In this document: piece after piece, positions 53,663-63,835 of the stretch
How the letters are laid out: each line of letters starts with the position of its first letter
How positions within the stretch are numbered: the stretch's first letter is position 1
Assembly: GCA_948146395.1 (NCBI GenBank)
Contig: OX411559.1
Span: 38,136,715 to 38,200,714 of the forward strand
Direction: 5' to 3'
Origin: Fragum whitleyi
Taxonomy: Eukaryota; Mollusca; Bivalvia; Cardiida; Cardiidae
Length of the DNA stretch: 64,000 bases
Program-made: the position numbers and the translations under genes
Notes under the pieces: model-generated
Told to the model about the DNA's origin: nothing
Database searches by the model: none
The model's input: only the letters and a program-made list of their open reading frames with translations

Positions 53663-54420
53663 TAGGTAAACCATGCTATTCGAATGATTATAAACAGACT
53701 TTCGACGAGTTAATATTTGTAGATTGGGACCAACGAATTTTTTACTGTTACAGTCTCTAACTATACTGGAAGATCACGGAAACGCAAGACTACCATACTT
53801 ACCATAATTACCATACTTTGAATTACATCTGTAAACGTCATGTGCTATAGCGTAAAAGTAACATTTTTTGGAAACCGACTTCATCCAGATAAAACCAAAA
53901 TTGATACGACAAAAAGCATTGAATGTGTATCTTGTTGAGTTTCTTTACTCTATCAGTATGTAGGTGAATTCATTATAATTAATACCGTTATCTCACGCTT
54001 GTTAAATTTCTGTTCAGTCCACGCCTACTCCTGGCTATACCACATTTTACCGCGTTTTCGAATAACCCGGTTGGACTATAATACAAAGCGCTAAGGGAAA
54101 AGGGAATAGATAATCGAGTCAAAATGTGTTCTACGTAGCTTTTTGGTGCTCATGCGCGCCAAAAAATAGGTCTAGTACACGTCTAGACTGGTTAACCTGT
54201 CCCAATCTACGCTACCCTCCGATCAATATCGACAGATTGAGACAGGCTCGCCAGTCAAGTACACGTCATCAACTTTTTTGCGTAGACTGGTACTACTGTC
54301 GACTCATACCAACATAGAAAAAATAGCAATTTCTCTTATCCACATTTTGTAAACAACACAGCAAGGGATATCGTAACTTTGACTATGTAAATGGTATTAG
54401 ACTGATTTCAGAATGAAATT
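53663..54420. other. Stretch with words shared with the 82-bp tandem array
   Basis: 54180-54330 has TAGACTGGTTAACCTGTCCC, ATCGACAGATTGAGACAGGC and TAGACTGG, related in part inverted to 46417-46745. No gene. Confidence 0.45.
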
Positions 54421-54560
54421 TGATAAATGGGATGAATAAGTGTTGGTTAGAATTAAAGGGAGGTAATACGATATCTCTAATTTCGTTCACGATGAACGAA
54501 ATTATCGATTCTTTTTAACACCCCCTCCCCCCTTTATTGAAATTTACACACAGGTTAAAT
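54421..54560. mobile_element. Decayed P-MITE centre
   Basis: AAAGGGAGGTAATACGATAT / AACGAAATTATCGATTCTTT palindrome with a C-rich interruption; ends not recognisable. Confidence 0.65.
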
Positions 54561-55140
54561 AGATTTCTTTGCCATCATGAAAAATAATCAAATGCTTCCA
54601 AGTTCAAGCAACATGGTTAAATAATGGAATTTTTGTAGCGTTTCTTTGAACTCATTAATATAAGAATCCTCATATTTCTATGAGTTCCAATTACATTCAG
54701 TATAAAAGGTCGGAAAAAATAAATAAAGGGTTTACATTTTATGGTAAGGATTTAAAATTCGATTTATATTCTGAACAGTGTTATACTCAATAAATGAAGA
54801 CATTTTATCTTTTTCAAAAAGCCGTTTGTAAATAAAACATGACAGGATCGCATTTGTTTTTCAAGTAGCTGGTAAATGAATATGTAGAATAATGCATGAT
54901 CGTTACGCTGCAAATATTCCTCGAATGAATAAATATTTTTCTTCTTTTTCAAAAAATCGAGATTTTAACAAAGCACTTGAAAAAAAAAACGACCTTGGAT
55001 CGAATCAAAAGCGCCTTATGTAAGGGGAAATGACGACCGAATTATCATTTATTATAAAAACTTCATTTTATATCATAATTATAGGAATGAAATTTGAGAA
55101 TTTATTGTTGGCTGATTGAAAGGTCTTTCGATCTTTAATA
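54561..55140. other. AT-rich stretch, no gene seen
   Basis: No exon or clear repeat. Confidence 0.5.
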
Positions 55141-55141
55141 A

Positions 55142-55400
55142 TAATAATAATAACGAACGAACGAACAAAAGGACGATCGAAGAAACGAACGAACGAACGA
55201 ACGAATGAATGAATGAATGAATGCTTGAATGAATGAATGCTTGAATGAATGAATGAATGAATGAATGAATGAATGAATGAATGAATGAATGAATGAATGA
55301 ATGAATGAATGAATGAATGAATGAATGAATGAATGAATGAATGAATGAATGAACCAACGAACGTACAAACAAACAAACAAACAAATAAATAAATAAACAA
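55142..55400. repeat. (GAAT)n microsatellite with GAAC and AAAC borders
   Basis: About 150 bp of pure GAAT units (55205-55352, with two GCTT interruptions) flanked by GAAC units (55155-55204) and CAAA/AAAT units (55365-55400). Frames over it (Ile-His-Ser-Phe repeats) are artefacts. Confidence 0.97.
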
Positions 55401-55504
55401 ACAAAAAACATATTTATCATTCTTTTAAAAAGATTAATTCTAAAAAAAAATTTCTCTGTCCCTCACATTTGAAGAATTCTAAGGCATTTATCTATTTAAT
55501 AAGA

Positions 55505-55864
55505 TGCTGTGTAATATGACATGTATACGTCGCGGGAGTAAAATGAACCCGTTGAATATTTTTGTAATAACACGGTTGTAATAACGCTAGTCGATGGCTC
55601 TACGCGAAACAGTTGTAACTGCCTATATGTTTATATGCATTTACAACTGTGTCGCACTGAGCCATCGTAGTTGAATAACTTTGTAAATGAGCTTAGAACA
55701 TAAAGTAACGCCATATTTTCCGTTATGAAAATGACGTCATTATGCATTTGCTGACATCATTCCACACACTGTCATATTGTAAATAGAATACCAAATTTGT
55801 CTTAACGGAATACTAAGTTCATCAAACTCGTCATCTAAAACAGATAAAAAGTGGGCAATATTTA
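55505..55864. repeat. Inverted copy of the 16820-17235 repeat with a short hairpin inside
   Basis: CGTCGCGGGAGTAAAATGAA to GATAAAAAGTGGGCAATATT. At 55590-55667 it contains a hairpin of the GTTGTAACTGCC family (TCGATGGCTCTACGCGAAAC / GTCGCACTGAGCCATCG). Confidence 0.75.
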
Positions 55865-56288
55865 ATAAACTGACAATCATTCCAATCAAAACAATTCAAA
55901 ATCCCCCGATCAGGGTTCCAATCATTCTTTCCAAACACTCACTCCAATCACTCAAAAACGCTCCGTAATTGCTCAAAAACGCCCGGAAATCGTGCAAGAT
56001 GGTCCACATTTCATTCAAATCCATCAAAAATTTTCTGATATTATTGGCTAGTGTTGATTCTTAAGAGTTTGATTTGTTCATAAAGACACAAAACCAGAAA
56101 TGTATGTATATTTTAACTAAGGAAGGTAATGAATTATCGAAAATTTCGTCTAAATTTGACGGAATTATCGCGCATGTTTTACCCCCCTTGAAATTCATTC
56201 AAAACTCGTACCGCATACTCATTACATATCATTTAAGAATAATTCCATAATCACTCACCTTGTCAATTTCACTATGTTGTTAACTGTA
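55865..56288. mobile_element. P-MITE copy, left end lost
   Basis: ACTGACAATCATTCCAATCA to CACTATGTTGTTAACTGTA; centre GAAAATTTCGTCTAAATTTG / GACGGAATTATCG. Confidence 0.85.
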
Positions 56289-56874
56289 CGTAGTTCTTCA
56301 TTTAGATATCATTTGAATGCAATTCTTCATGATAAATAACCAAGTGAATTACATAATCGAATCCACTTTAAAACTTAATAAATCTTCTTCTTATGAGATC
56401 CCAGAAACTGAACAAAGTCCTAACGATTACAAATAGCTTGACTTCGATTTTTCTTTCATAAGAAATTGATTTTTGCAGGGTTTTTAGTCTGACATCAACA
56501 ATATAGGGTCCAAAGGGCTCAATCGTAGGGATCTTCGGGGTCCTATCTTAAATTTTGGGAATCCCATCTTTAGGTATAAACTATTTCTTTAGACCATAAT
56601 CTTGTTTTTGTAGATTTAGAGACATTCCCTTGTAAAAAGTAACGAAATTGATAGAAGTATATCAACAATTTGGGCTCAACTTCAGGAAAGAATTGGAGAC
56701 TGTTTAGAGCAGCCTTCAATTATTTTCTTAAGATGAGATCATGAGAGTCTTAAGGACTCATATCGCATAGTTTGAGGGTTCTGGCCACTTATTTTTGCGT
56801 CCCAGATGCATAAAATCTGCGTCCCTTGTTTTGATTTTTTTTTATATATTTTTCGGTAAGAGCACTTTACCATT
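56289..56874. other. AT-rich stretch
   Basis: 56475-56600 resembles 21478-21560 (GTCTGACATCAACAATATAG, GGGTCC(A)AAGGG(C/A)CTCAAT), an unnamed dispersed repeat. No gene. Confidence 0.45.
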
Positions 56875-56997
56875 TATACCTGCACTTGCGTCCAGGATGA
56901 CAAAAAGGTGCAAAATGTTTGCAAGTTAACGTGCAAAGTGTTGCATAACTTACAAACAGTTTGCACCGTTTTTCACATTCTGAACACAAGACTGGTA
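56875..56997. repeat. Foldback, GCGTTCAGGATGA family
   Basis: ACTTGCGTCCAGGATGACAA, GGTGCAAAATGTTTGCAAGT paired with ACTTACAAACAGTTTGCACC and ATTCTGAACACAAG. Confidence 0.75.
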
Positions 56998-57518
56998 TTT
57001 TTCACACAGAATAGACGAAATTAGCGATACGTTTTACCTCCCTTTAATAACACGTAAGATTGATTGATTGCATGGAGTTTAACGCCGCTTTCAACATTAT
57101 TTCAGTTATATCGCGGCGGCTGGGGCACCTAACAATGGATTTCTGGTATTTCTCTCACCAGTACAACCACCACATTCTTTCCTAGCCTCCAGCCGCTATC
57201 TCATATAGGTCAAAAATTATCAACCCATTGGTGAGAGACAAATAGTCGGAAAGAATGAGTGCCGCCGTCGGGGATCGAACCCGCGAACTCTAGATTGACA
57301 GTCCGACGCGCTACTAACTGCGCTATGACGGCGGCATAACACGCAAGAACTTTTTGGTTTTGTGTCTTCACGTACAAATCAGACGCCAATAAATTTGTAC
57401 ATTGATTTAATCGATTTGACTAAAATGTTGATTAATTTGAATGAGTGATAAGATCACCGAGTGAGTTATTTAGAAAGGATTTGATGGGAGTGAGTATCAA
57501 TTTCACAATGTAACTGCA
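56998..57518. mobile_element. P-MITE right half, split by a SINE
   Basis: AGCGATACGTTTTACCTCCC before and AATCAGACGCCAAT, GAATGAGTGATAAGATCACC, TCAATTTCACAATGTAACTG after the SINE at 57059-57335. Second subfamily. Confidence 0.88.
57059..57335 (-). mobile_element. SINE A, full length, inserted in a P-MITE
   Basis: Minus strand; 12-bp target duplication ATAACACGTAAG (57047-57058) and ATAACACGCAAG (57336-57347). Complete head (CATAGCGCAGTTAGTAGCGC; GGTTCGATCCCCGACGG) and body. Confidence 0.95.
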
Positions 57519-58008
57519 GTTAAAAACATCGCGTAATTGACATTCATCTCGATGAAAACCATTCTTAATCACTCACATAGTGCTACATTGATTCATTCCA
57601 AACACTTACTCAAGCCATTCAAAAACGCTCCGAAATCACTTATTAGATAAGATCAACAAATTTATTCAAAAGAGATAAAGCTAGAAAAAATGGTGATTTA
57701 AATAAAATAATTGGAATGATGAGCGTCTGATCGGTTTTTGAAGAAAAATGGAGCCATCTATAGATCTTGTATGTATATTTTATTAAAGGGAGGTAATAAG
57801 TATGGCTAATTTTGTTCATCTTGAACAAAATTAGGGATATTAGATTATCTCCCTTTATTTCACTCAAAAAATCGCTCCTTCTGTTCATTCAATTTGGATT
57901 TTCTCCCTTTAATACACTCAAAACTCGCTCCGCCTGCCCATTCAATTGCATTCAAATATCATTCCAAAAACATTCATATTGTCAATTTCATGATTATTAC
58001 TAACTGTA
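57515..58008. mobile_element. P-MITE copy fused end to end with the previous one
   Basis: The joint reads TAACTGCAGTTA (57511-57522), so the two elements share the terminal bases. Centre GGCTAATTTTGTTCATCTTG; part of the right arm (CTCCCTTTAATACACTCAAA) is doubled. Confidence 0.9.
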
Positions 58009-58174
58009 ATTCAGCCACACTACTCTCTACAACCAAATTGTGTATGTTTCCGAAAGATGTCAAAAATTGATTTAATTTTTTAAAATTAATGTAGAGTAGA
58101 GTAAAATTAGGGAATCCTTTATGGTATTCGAACACATCAGGCGGTCTTTAAAAAAAGATGTGAATCTCTTAAAA
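58009..58174. other. Outer arm of a nested element
   Basis: GTAAAATTAGGGAATCCTTT (58100) is matched inverted at 58670-58705 (AAAGGATTCC, ATTTTACCCTACTTA), so an older inverted element seems to surround the next one. Confidence 0.5.
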
Positions 58175-58660
58175 GGGCCCGATCCAACTGCCAAACGGAC
58201 ACAAAACGTATGCTAAAAGGACCCGACGCAAGAGTGAAATTGTCATCCGTTCTCATACGCTTGACAAAAACTGATTTTAGTGTAAAGTCTTTAGCCGGGA
58301 TGTTGAGTAGTTGTTCATCGGAAGCCTTGCGGATAAGAGCGGATAACAGCTCAGAGGAGGCTACCGGGTATGTTTGTGACGTATATGAAAAGCAGAAGAG
58401 CGTATGCATAATAGCGTCTGTTCCTCGTAATAATTCGCATTTACATCGTACATAGCAGAAAGTCTATCCGCTCTTAAATTTTTGTGCAGCTCAAAACTTT
58501 CTGCGCGGATGAAATCACAATGGACGGAAGCTCGACGGACAGAGCGTATGCAAAGCGTATGTACAGGGTAAGAAGCAGATTTGAAGCGTTTTTCAACGGA
58601 TGTAAAAATTTCATACGTTTTACATCCCCAATGCATCCGTAAGTGCAGTGGGACCGGGCC
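58175..58660. mobile_element. GGGCCCGATCC element with GGACCGGGCC end
   Basis: Inverted ends GGGCCCGATCCAACTGC and GCAGTGGGACCGGGCC. Inside it is GC-richer than its surroundings, with recurring GTATGC, GGATGAAA and GGACGGAAGC words. Frames of 81-109 codons overlap on both strands, but none looks like a known protein. Non-autonomous transposon by structure. Confidence 0.78.
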
Positions 58661-58958
58661 GTTAGGTAAAGGATTCCAAAAGCAAAGCATAATTTTACCC
58701 TACTTATCAATTGGTGCATTTTCATTTTGAAAATTCCATTAATATTTGAGTGCTTTTGAAAGTAGCCATGTTATTTGGAGATCTTAACATGTTGCATTCA
58801 GGTATTTTAACTCCATAAGTGTCTAAAATCATTTAAATCCATTACAGAATACAGAAACATTGCACATTTATTTATTTATACTTCTCAATGAGGACAGAGT
58901 GTCCTTCTTTGATTATAACATTTCTATTAAAGCATGTAGTGTAAAGTAAAAAAAGGAG
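58661..58958. other. AT-rich spacer
   Basis: Ends the outer arm mentioned at 58009-58174; nothing else. Confidence 0.45.
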
Positions 58959-59352
58959 TATGTTTAAGAACATAGTAAAATTGACACTCATCTCGATCAG
59001 AACCATTCCAAATCACTCGCTCAGCGCTCCATTCATCCATTCCAAATACTCACTAAAATTATTCGAAAACGCTCCAAAGTCACTGAAAAAGATAGAATGA
59101 GCAACGTCACCCAAAATAAATAAAGCTAGAAAAAAATCGCGATTTTATTAACATAATTGAAATTTTTACCGTTTAATAGGTTCTTGAAAAAATGGAAGTT
59201 TTTTATAGACCTCAAATGCACATTGTATAAAAGGGAGATAATAAATATCGTTAATGTTGTTCATCCTTAACAAAATTAGCGATTTTGGGCTACCTCCCTT
59301 AAATCATTCCAAAATCATTCACACTGTCAATTTAACTATGTTGTTAACTGTA
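58959..59352. mobile_element. P-MITE copy
   Basis: TGTTTAAGAACATAGTAAAA to AACTATGTTGTTAACTGTA; centre AAAGGGAGATAATAAATATC / AGCGATTTTGGGCTACCTCC. Confidence 0.88.
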
Positions 59353-59355
59353 CGT

Positions 59356-59675
59356 TAACTGTATGTCGGGGTGTTTGAAGCGTTCATTGGTTGATTATCG
59401 GTAATATCCCGGGCTTTAGGTGAAATTTAAGAAAATGAATAAATGAAATGGCATGGTGGGAAATAAGAGATAATGAGCTTAAATGAAAAGTGTGCATATT
59501 TTATGAAAGGAAGGTAATAAATATCGCTAATTTTGTTCAAGGTGAACAAAATTAGCGATATTGGATTACCTTTCTTAAATTTCACTCAAAATTCGCTCTA
59601 TACTCTCATTTAATTTTATTTCAAAATCATTCCAAAATCATTCACTTTGTCAACTTCACGATCTTTTTAACTGTA
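59356..59675. mobile_element. P-MITE copy, left half replaced, perfect centre
   Basis: From 59500: GAAAGGAAGGTAATAAATAT, CGCTAATTTTGTTCA, AGGTGAACAAAATTAGCGAT, ending TAACTGTA at 59668-59675. The central palindrome is almost perfect. 59356-59500 has little family resemblance. Confidence 0.8.
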
Positions 59676-60029
59676 CATTTGACAAGAATTGCGCCTTGAC
59701 TAAATTTTTCTATTCCAAAAGTACTGACAGAAATTAGAATTGAAGGTGAAGTATTTTGTATTTATTCGTGCTGTTGCGTTCAAGTAGTGTGAAATTCGAA
59801 AATGCATTTTAACAAGTAGACGATTGAACATTGAAGTGTTTGTGTATGGATTATTGGGGCTCTTGAAGTATTGAAATTCTTAACTACTGAAAGTTTGTAA
59901 GGGCTTTTATATATTTTGGGTCGAATGACTCATAAAACATGGTCTTATGTAAGGTTCTTTTAGATAAAATCCCCAATTCGCAAAGTGGGATATGCCAGAA
60001 ACGAAGTTGTTCTTCTTTTTTGTTTGCTT
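59676..60029. other. AT-rich spacer
   Basis: Nothing supported. Confidence 0.45.
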
Positions 60030-60168
60030 GGACGGGATTTATGCCGCTTTCAACAATCTTGCAGTTATATCTCGGCGGCTGGAGCACCTGACAATGGATT
60101 CCTGGTATTTCTTACACTAGTACTACCGTTACACTCTTTCCTTGCAGCTGCTATCCCACATGGGTCCC
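60030..60168 (-). mobile_element. SINE A copy, head lost
   Basis: GGGATTTATGCCGCTTTCAA, TATCTCGGCGGCTGGAGCAC, AATGGATTCCTGGTATTTCT; stops before the tRNA-like part. Confidence 0.85.
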
Positions 60169-60544
60169 AAATTGAAGGAGGAAGTGCACTAATTCCTTCG
60201 TATTTTTCAAAACATTGTGTACAATCAAACTCTTGATTAAAGATTGAAAAAGCTATAGTAATTACTTACGTCTCCTACTAGTAATTTTTCTTCTATGTTA
60301 ATGAACATATTAGTTCGGCCGCCAGACTCTTCTTTACAATATTTTTTCGCAAATGGAATTGAATGTGTCAGTCATTACATAAACGCCAATTAAGTTCCCT
60401 GTCTCTGTTTTGTTCAACACTTGTTAATATAAACTTGGACTAAAGAGACTTGTTATAGATCTACAACAAAACATTTCTGAAAATGCTAACAAAAACGACT
60501 GCGGCCAGTCCAATGAACATATATTTTGACGATGAACTTCATGC
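60169..60544. other. AT-rich spacer
   Basis: Nothing supported. Confidence 0.45.
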
Positions 60545-60664
60545 TACAGTTTATAACACCGTGAAATTGACAAGGTCAATGATTTTGGAATGAGTTTGGA
60601 ATGAATTAAAAAAGAGTGCCATGAATGAGTTTTGAGTAAAAATAGAGGGGGGGGGGGGGGGGGA
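60545..60664. mobile_element. P-MITE left end ending in a G-run
   Basis: TACAGTTTATAACACCGTGA and TGATTTTGGAATGAGTTTGG, then an 18-G run where family members have the GGGAGG of the centre; the rest is missing. Confidence 0.8.
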
Positions 60665-60690
60665 TCCTATACTGCTAATTTGTTCCGAAA

Positions 60691-60985
60691 GTCTGTTTAC
60701 GAAACAAGATCATCCCAGACATATAAAATGATTTATTAGATGCTATAATGTAACCTTAAAGACAAAAAAATCTGTTTACCAAACAAGATCATCCAAGGCT
60801 TATTGGGTGACTTATTATATGCCATTATGTAATTTTAAAGACAAAACATCTGTTTATGAAACAAGATCGTCCCGTGGCCATTGAGTAATATTTTATAAGT
60901 TGTTATAATCTAATCTTAAAACGAAGACTTTTTGTTTCAGAAACAAGATTACCTCGAGCCCATTGTATCATTTATAAGACCACTT
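60691..60985. repeat. Four tandem units of about 79 bp
   Basis: Units begin TCTGTTTACGAAACAAGATC (60692), TCTGTTTACCAAACAAGATC (60771), TCTGTTTATGAAACAAGATC (60849) and a worn fourth (TTTGTTTCAGAAACAAGATT). Directly follows the cut P-MITE. Confidence 0.85.
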
Positions 60986-61155
60986 TCCTAGTGTATTGTG
61001 CCTGCATTAATAAGCTTGTGCAATAAAAAGATAGTCTTACAAAGGAGATTGCCAACGGCGTTGGAAGGAAAAAACAAAACAAAACAAAAAACACGTGACA
61101 AATCACGTGAACATAAAAAAGGGACTAGCCGGGCATTTCCACTTTGGGATTAAAT

Positions 61156-61335
61156 AGCCGTCATGGCGCAGTCGCACTTCCAATCGTGCGATACATCGTT
61201 CGACGACCTGCGTCGAAATATCCTCTCCGAGAGTTCTCCCGACAGAAATACCAGGAATCCATGATTAGGTACTCAAAACAACGCGATGTGAATGAAAAAT
61301 TGTTAAAAGCGGTTCAAATCCAATTCAAACGAACC
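61156..61335 (+). mobile_element. SINE A relative with shortened body
   Basis: Head CCGTCATGGCGCAGTCGCAC and CTCCCGACAG, then AAATACCAGGAATCCATGAT and AAAAGCGGTTCAAATCCAAT. Middle differs from other copies. Confidence 0.6.
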
Positions 61336-61533
61336 TAGCTCGATGTTCATTGTAAAAGAGTTAAAAATGACGGATTTAAATATTACGTATTATGTTTTTT
61401 GTTGGATTTTACAAGAACCATAATGCATGAAATGAAGGTATTGCATATAATATAGCATTACAATTTTCCCATTTTATTCACAATGGTTTTTTTTCAAGTT
61501 CTGTTTTTATGTGAAATAAGAAGAGTGAATTTC

Positions 61534-61657
61534 CTGGAATCGACGGAAAGATCTAGGGTCATCGTGGAATGACACTCACTTCGAGCAAAGCCATTTCCTA
61601 GAAGCGACGGAAAGATCTAGGGTCATCTTGAAATGACACTCACTTCGAGCAAAGCCA
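61534..61657. repeat. 64-bp tandem duplication at a P-MITE edge
   Basis: TTCCTGGAATCGACGGAAAG (61531) recurs as TTCCTAGAAGCGACGGAAAG (61595); both run on to CACTTCGAGCAAAGCCA, which is P-MITE end sequence. Confidence 0.9.
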
Positions 61658-61945
61658 ATCTAAATCACTCACTCAGCGCTTTATTCACCCATTCAATCCA
61701 AACACTTACTGAAGCATTCAAAATTCCTCCAATATCATTAAAATGCTGAACAACTACATTAATTTCAGGTGATTTCACGGTTAAGACATATGAACTTATT
61801 TATAGAATGTGGTCTTATATGTATATGCTATTAAAGCGGGGCGGGGGTAATAAAATATCGCTTATTTCGTTTATCGTGAACGAGATTAGCGATATCAGTT
61901 TACCTCCTTTTTATTTCGTTCAAAACTCACTCACTCCACTGATTT
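61560..61945. mobile_element. P-MITE copy
   Basis: GACACTCACTTCGAGCAAAG to CACTCACTCCACTGATTTAA; centre ATATCGCTTATTTCGTTTAT / GAACGAGATTAGCGATATCA. Confidence 0.85.
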
Positions 61946-61948
61946 AAA

Positions 61949-62345
61949 TCAGTTAGTTACATCGTGAAATTGACATTCAACTCAATCAAAATCATTCTAT
62001 ATCGCTCACTCAACGCTCCATTCATTCATTCCAAACTCTCATTCAAGCCATCTAAAAACGCCCAAACCCATTGAAAAAATATAGAATCAACAACGAAAAA
62101 CGTAAATAAATTTGGAAAGAGAAAAATCGAGATTTCACTGAGATTGTTCAAATTGTAAGCGTTTAATAGGTTCTTGAAGAAATAGGAAGCTATCTATAGA
62201 ACTTGTATGCATATTTTATAAAAAGGGAGGTAATCAATATCGCAAATTTTGTTCATCCTGAACAAAATTTGCGATGTTTGATTATCTCCCTTTAATTTCA
62301 CTCAAATCTCGCTCCTCTCAGTCATTTATTTTGTTGTTGACTGTA
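61949..62345. mobile_element. P-MITE copy
   Basis: TCAGTTAGTTACATCGTGAA to TTGTTGTTGACTGTATG; centre ATATCGCAAATTTTGTTCAT / TGAACAAAATTTGCGATGTT. Confidence 0.9.
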
Positions 62346-62484
62346 TGCATCCTTTATTAGATGTATCTTTTATTGGGCTTTCATATTAATTAGACAAATA
62401 AGTACATTGTGTTTACCGCATAAAACAGTTTATACATATGCAATTAGCAGATCGCTAATCGATTGAACAAATCATTCATCCACT

Positions 62485-62635
62485 AATACCAGACCTGCGT
62501 TCAGAATGATTAAACGGTGCAAAATGTTTGCAAGTTATACCCCGCTTTGCACGCAATTGCACGTACAAAGTAGGATATACTTTGCACACAATTAACACTG
62601 TTTTGTCATCCTGTACGCAGGACTTGGTGGAAGTT
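62485..62635. repeat. Foldback, GCGTTCAGGATGA family
   Basis: CCTGCGTTCAGAATGATTAA and ATACCCCGCTTTGCACGCAA against TGCACGTACAAAGTAGGATA and TTTTGTCATCCTGTACGCAG. Confidence 0.8.
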
Positions 62636-63317
62636 GGTCTCCTTCATTTTCCGACAGTTTATTCTAAATATTTTTTTGGCGACCTAAAATCATAACTACA
62701 GCTAATATATTGCACCGTGAACAGACCATTCTATATTTAATACATACGAGAAAAGGGGCCAAAATGATTCGACCCTCGTTATTATATGCATGTCTTAAAG
62801 CCTTACTACGATTTATACACTTGACACTTCTTTTTATGTCCCCTTTTCGCCCATGGAGTAAAAAAATAATACTTTATGCTAATGAGATAAGCTAAGTATA
62901 GATTTTCAAATTACAGGGTTTAGTAACAGACAAAATACTTCGTGATTTTCACGTTGCCTCTAACAAAAAAGGAGGTCACTATGTCAGTAATTTGTCGGCT
63001 GAAACAATGTAATTGTATGACAATAGAATTATTCAACTATCTGTTTTATAACAAACAAGCCGTCCATTGTGCATTCTCTTTCAAATCTTGCGTATTCATA
63101 ACGTACGCTTGGACGAAAGATAAGGCCTTAAGTACGCTACAATAAATTGAAAACTGCATTCAATTCTGTCGTAGTGGACACTCGCAACCTTGATTAAGTA
63201 AACACACACACAGAGGTCCAACATGAAGCAAATGCACAGAAATTGATCAATCAACTGCTTCAACCCGCTATAAAGATCTTTTTTGGGAGGAGGTAAAAAC
63301 AAAGATCAACCCGCATA
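62636..63317. other. AT-rich stretch, no gene seen
   Basis: A few 60-70-codon frames on both strands, none with splice support or a recognisable family. Confidence 0.5.
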
Positions 63318-63768
63318 TACAGTTAAGAACATCGTGAAATTGACAAGGTGAACGACTTCGGAAAGATTTTGGAATGAAATTGAATGAGTGTGTGGAGCTA
63401 GTTTTTGAGTTAAATTAATGGAAAGTAATCCAATATCGCTAATTTTGTTCAAGTTGAACAGAATTAGCGATATTCATTACCTCCCTTTGATAAAATAAAC
63501 GCACTTATTTGTTTGTGTGTCGTTTTGACCAATCAGACACTCTAAAAACACACTACTAGCCAATAAAATTTAAAAATAATTTGTTCTATTTGAGTGCATG
63601 TATAATGTTATTCAACTTGAACGAAAATTCGAAATGTTTTCTAGTGAAATTTGAGCATTTTTGATCGATTTGAGTGAAAGTTTGGAATGGTTGAATGGAG
63701 CGCCGAGTGAATAATTTCGAATGATTTTGGTCTGAATGAGTATTAAATTCACGATGTCACTAACTGTT
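63318..63768. mobile_element. P-MITE copy, complete reference copy
   Basis: 451 bp. Left end TACAGTTAAGAACATCGTGA, right end CACGATGTCACTAACTGTT: inverted ends of about 28 bp. Palindrome at 63420-63484: GGAAAGTAATCCAATATCGC / AGCGATATTCATTACCTCCC with AATTTTGTTCA...TGAACAGAATT at its heart. No coding capacity. Flanked by AT-rich sequence; a TA target duplication is possible. Confidence 0.92.
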
Positions 63769-63835
63769 CATATATACTGAACGCCGGACAGACCCCAGGA
63801 AAACTATTACGGGACGACGTTGCAACCTGTGAGAT

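Noticed and set aside
55068..55420. Frames encoding Ile-His-Ser-Phe repeats
   Set aside because: Translation of a (GAAT)n microsatellite; all three frames on the strand are open for the same reason.
58137..58725. Four overlapping 81-109-codon frames on both strands
   Set aside because: They sit in and around a MITE-like element with inverted ends, and none resembles a transposase or other family.
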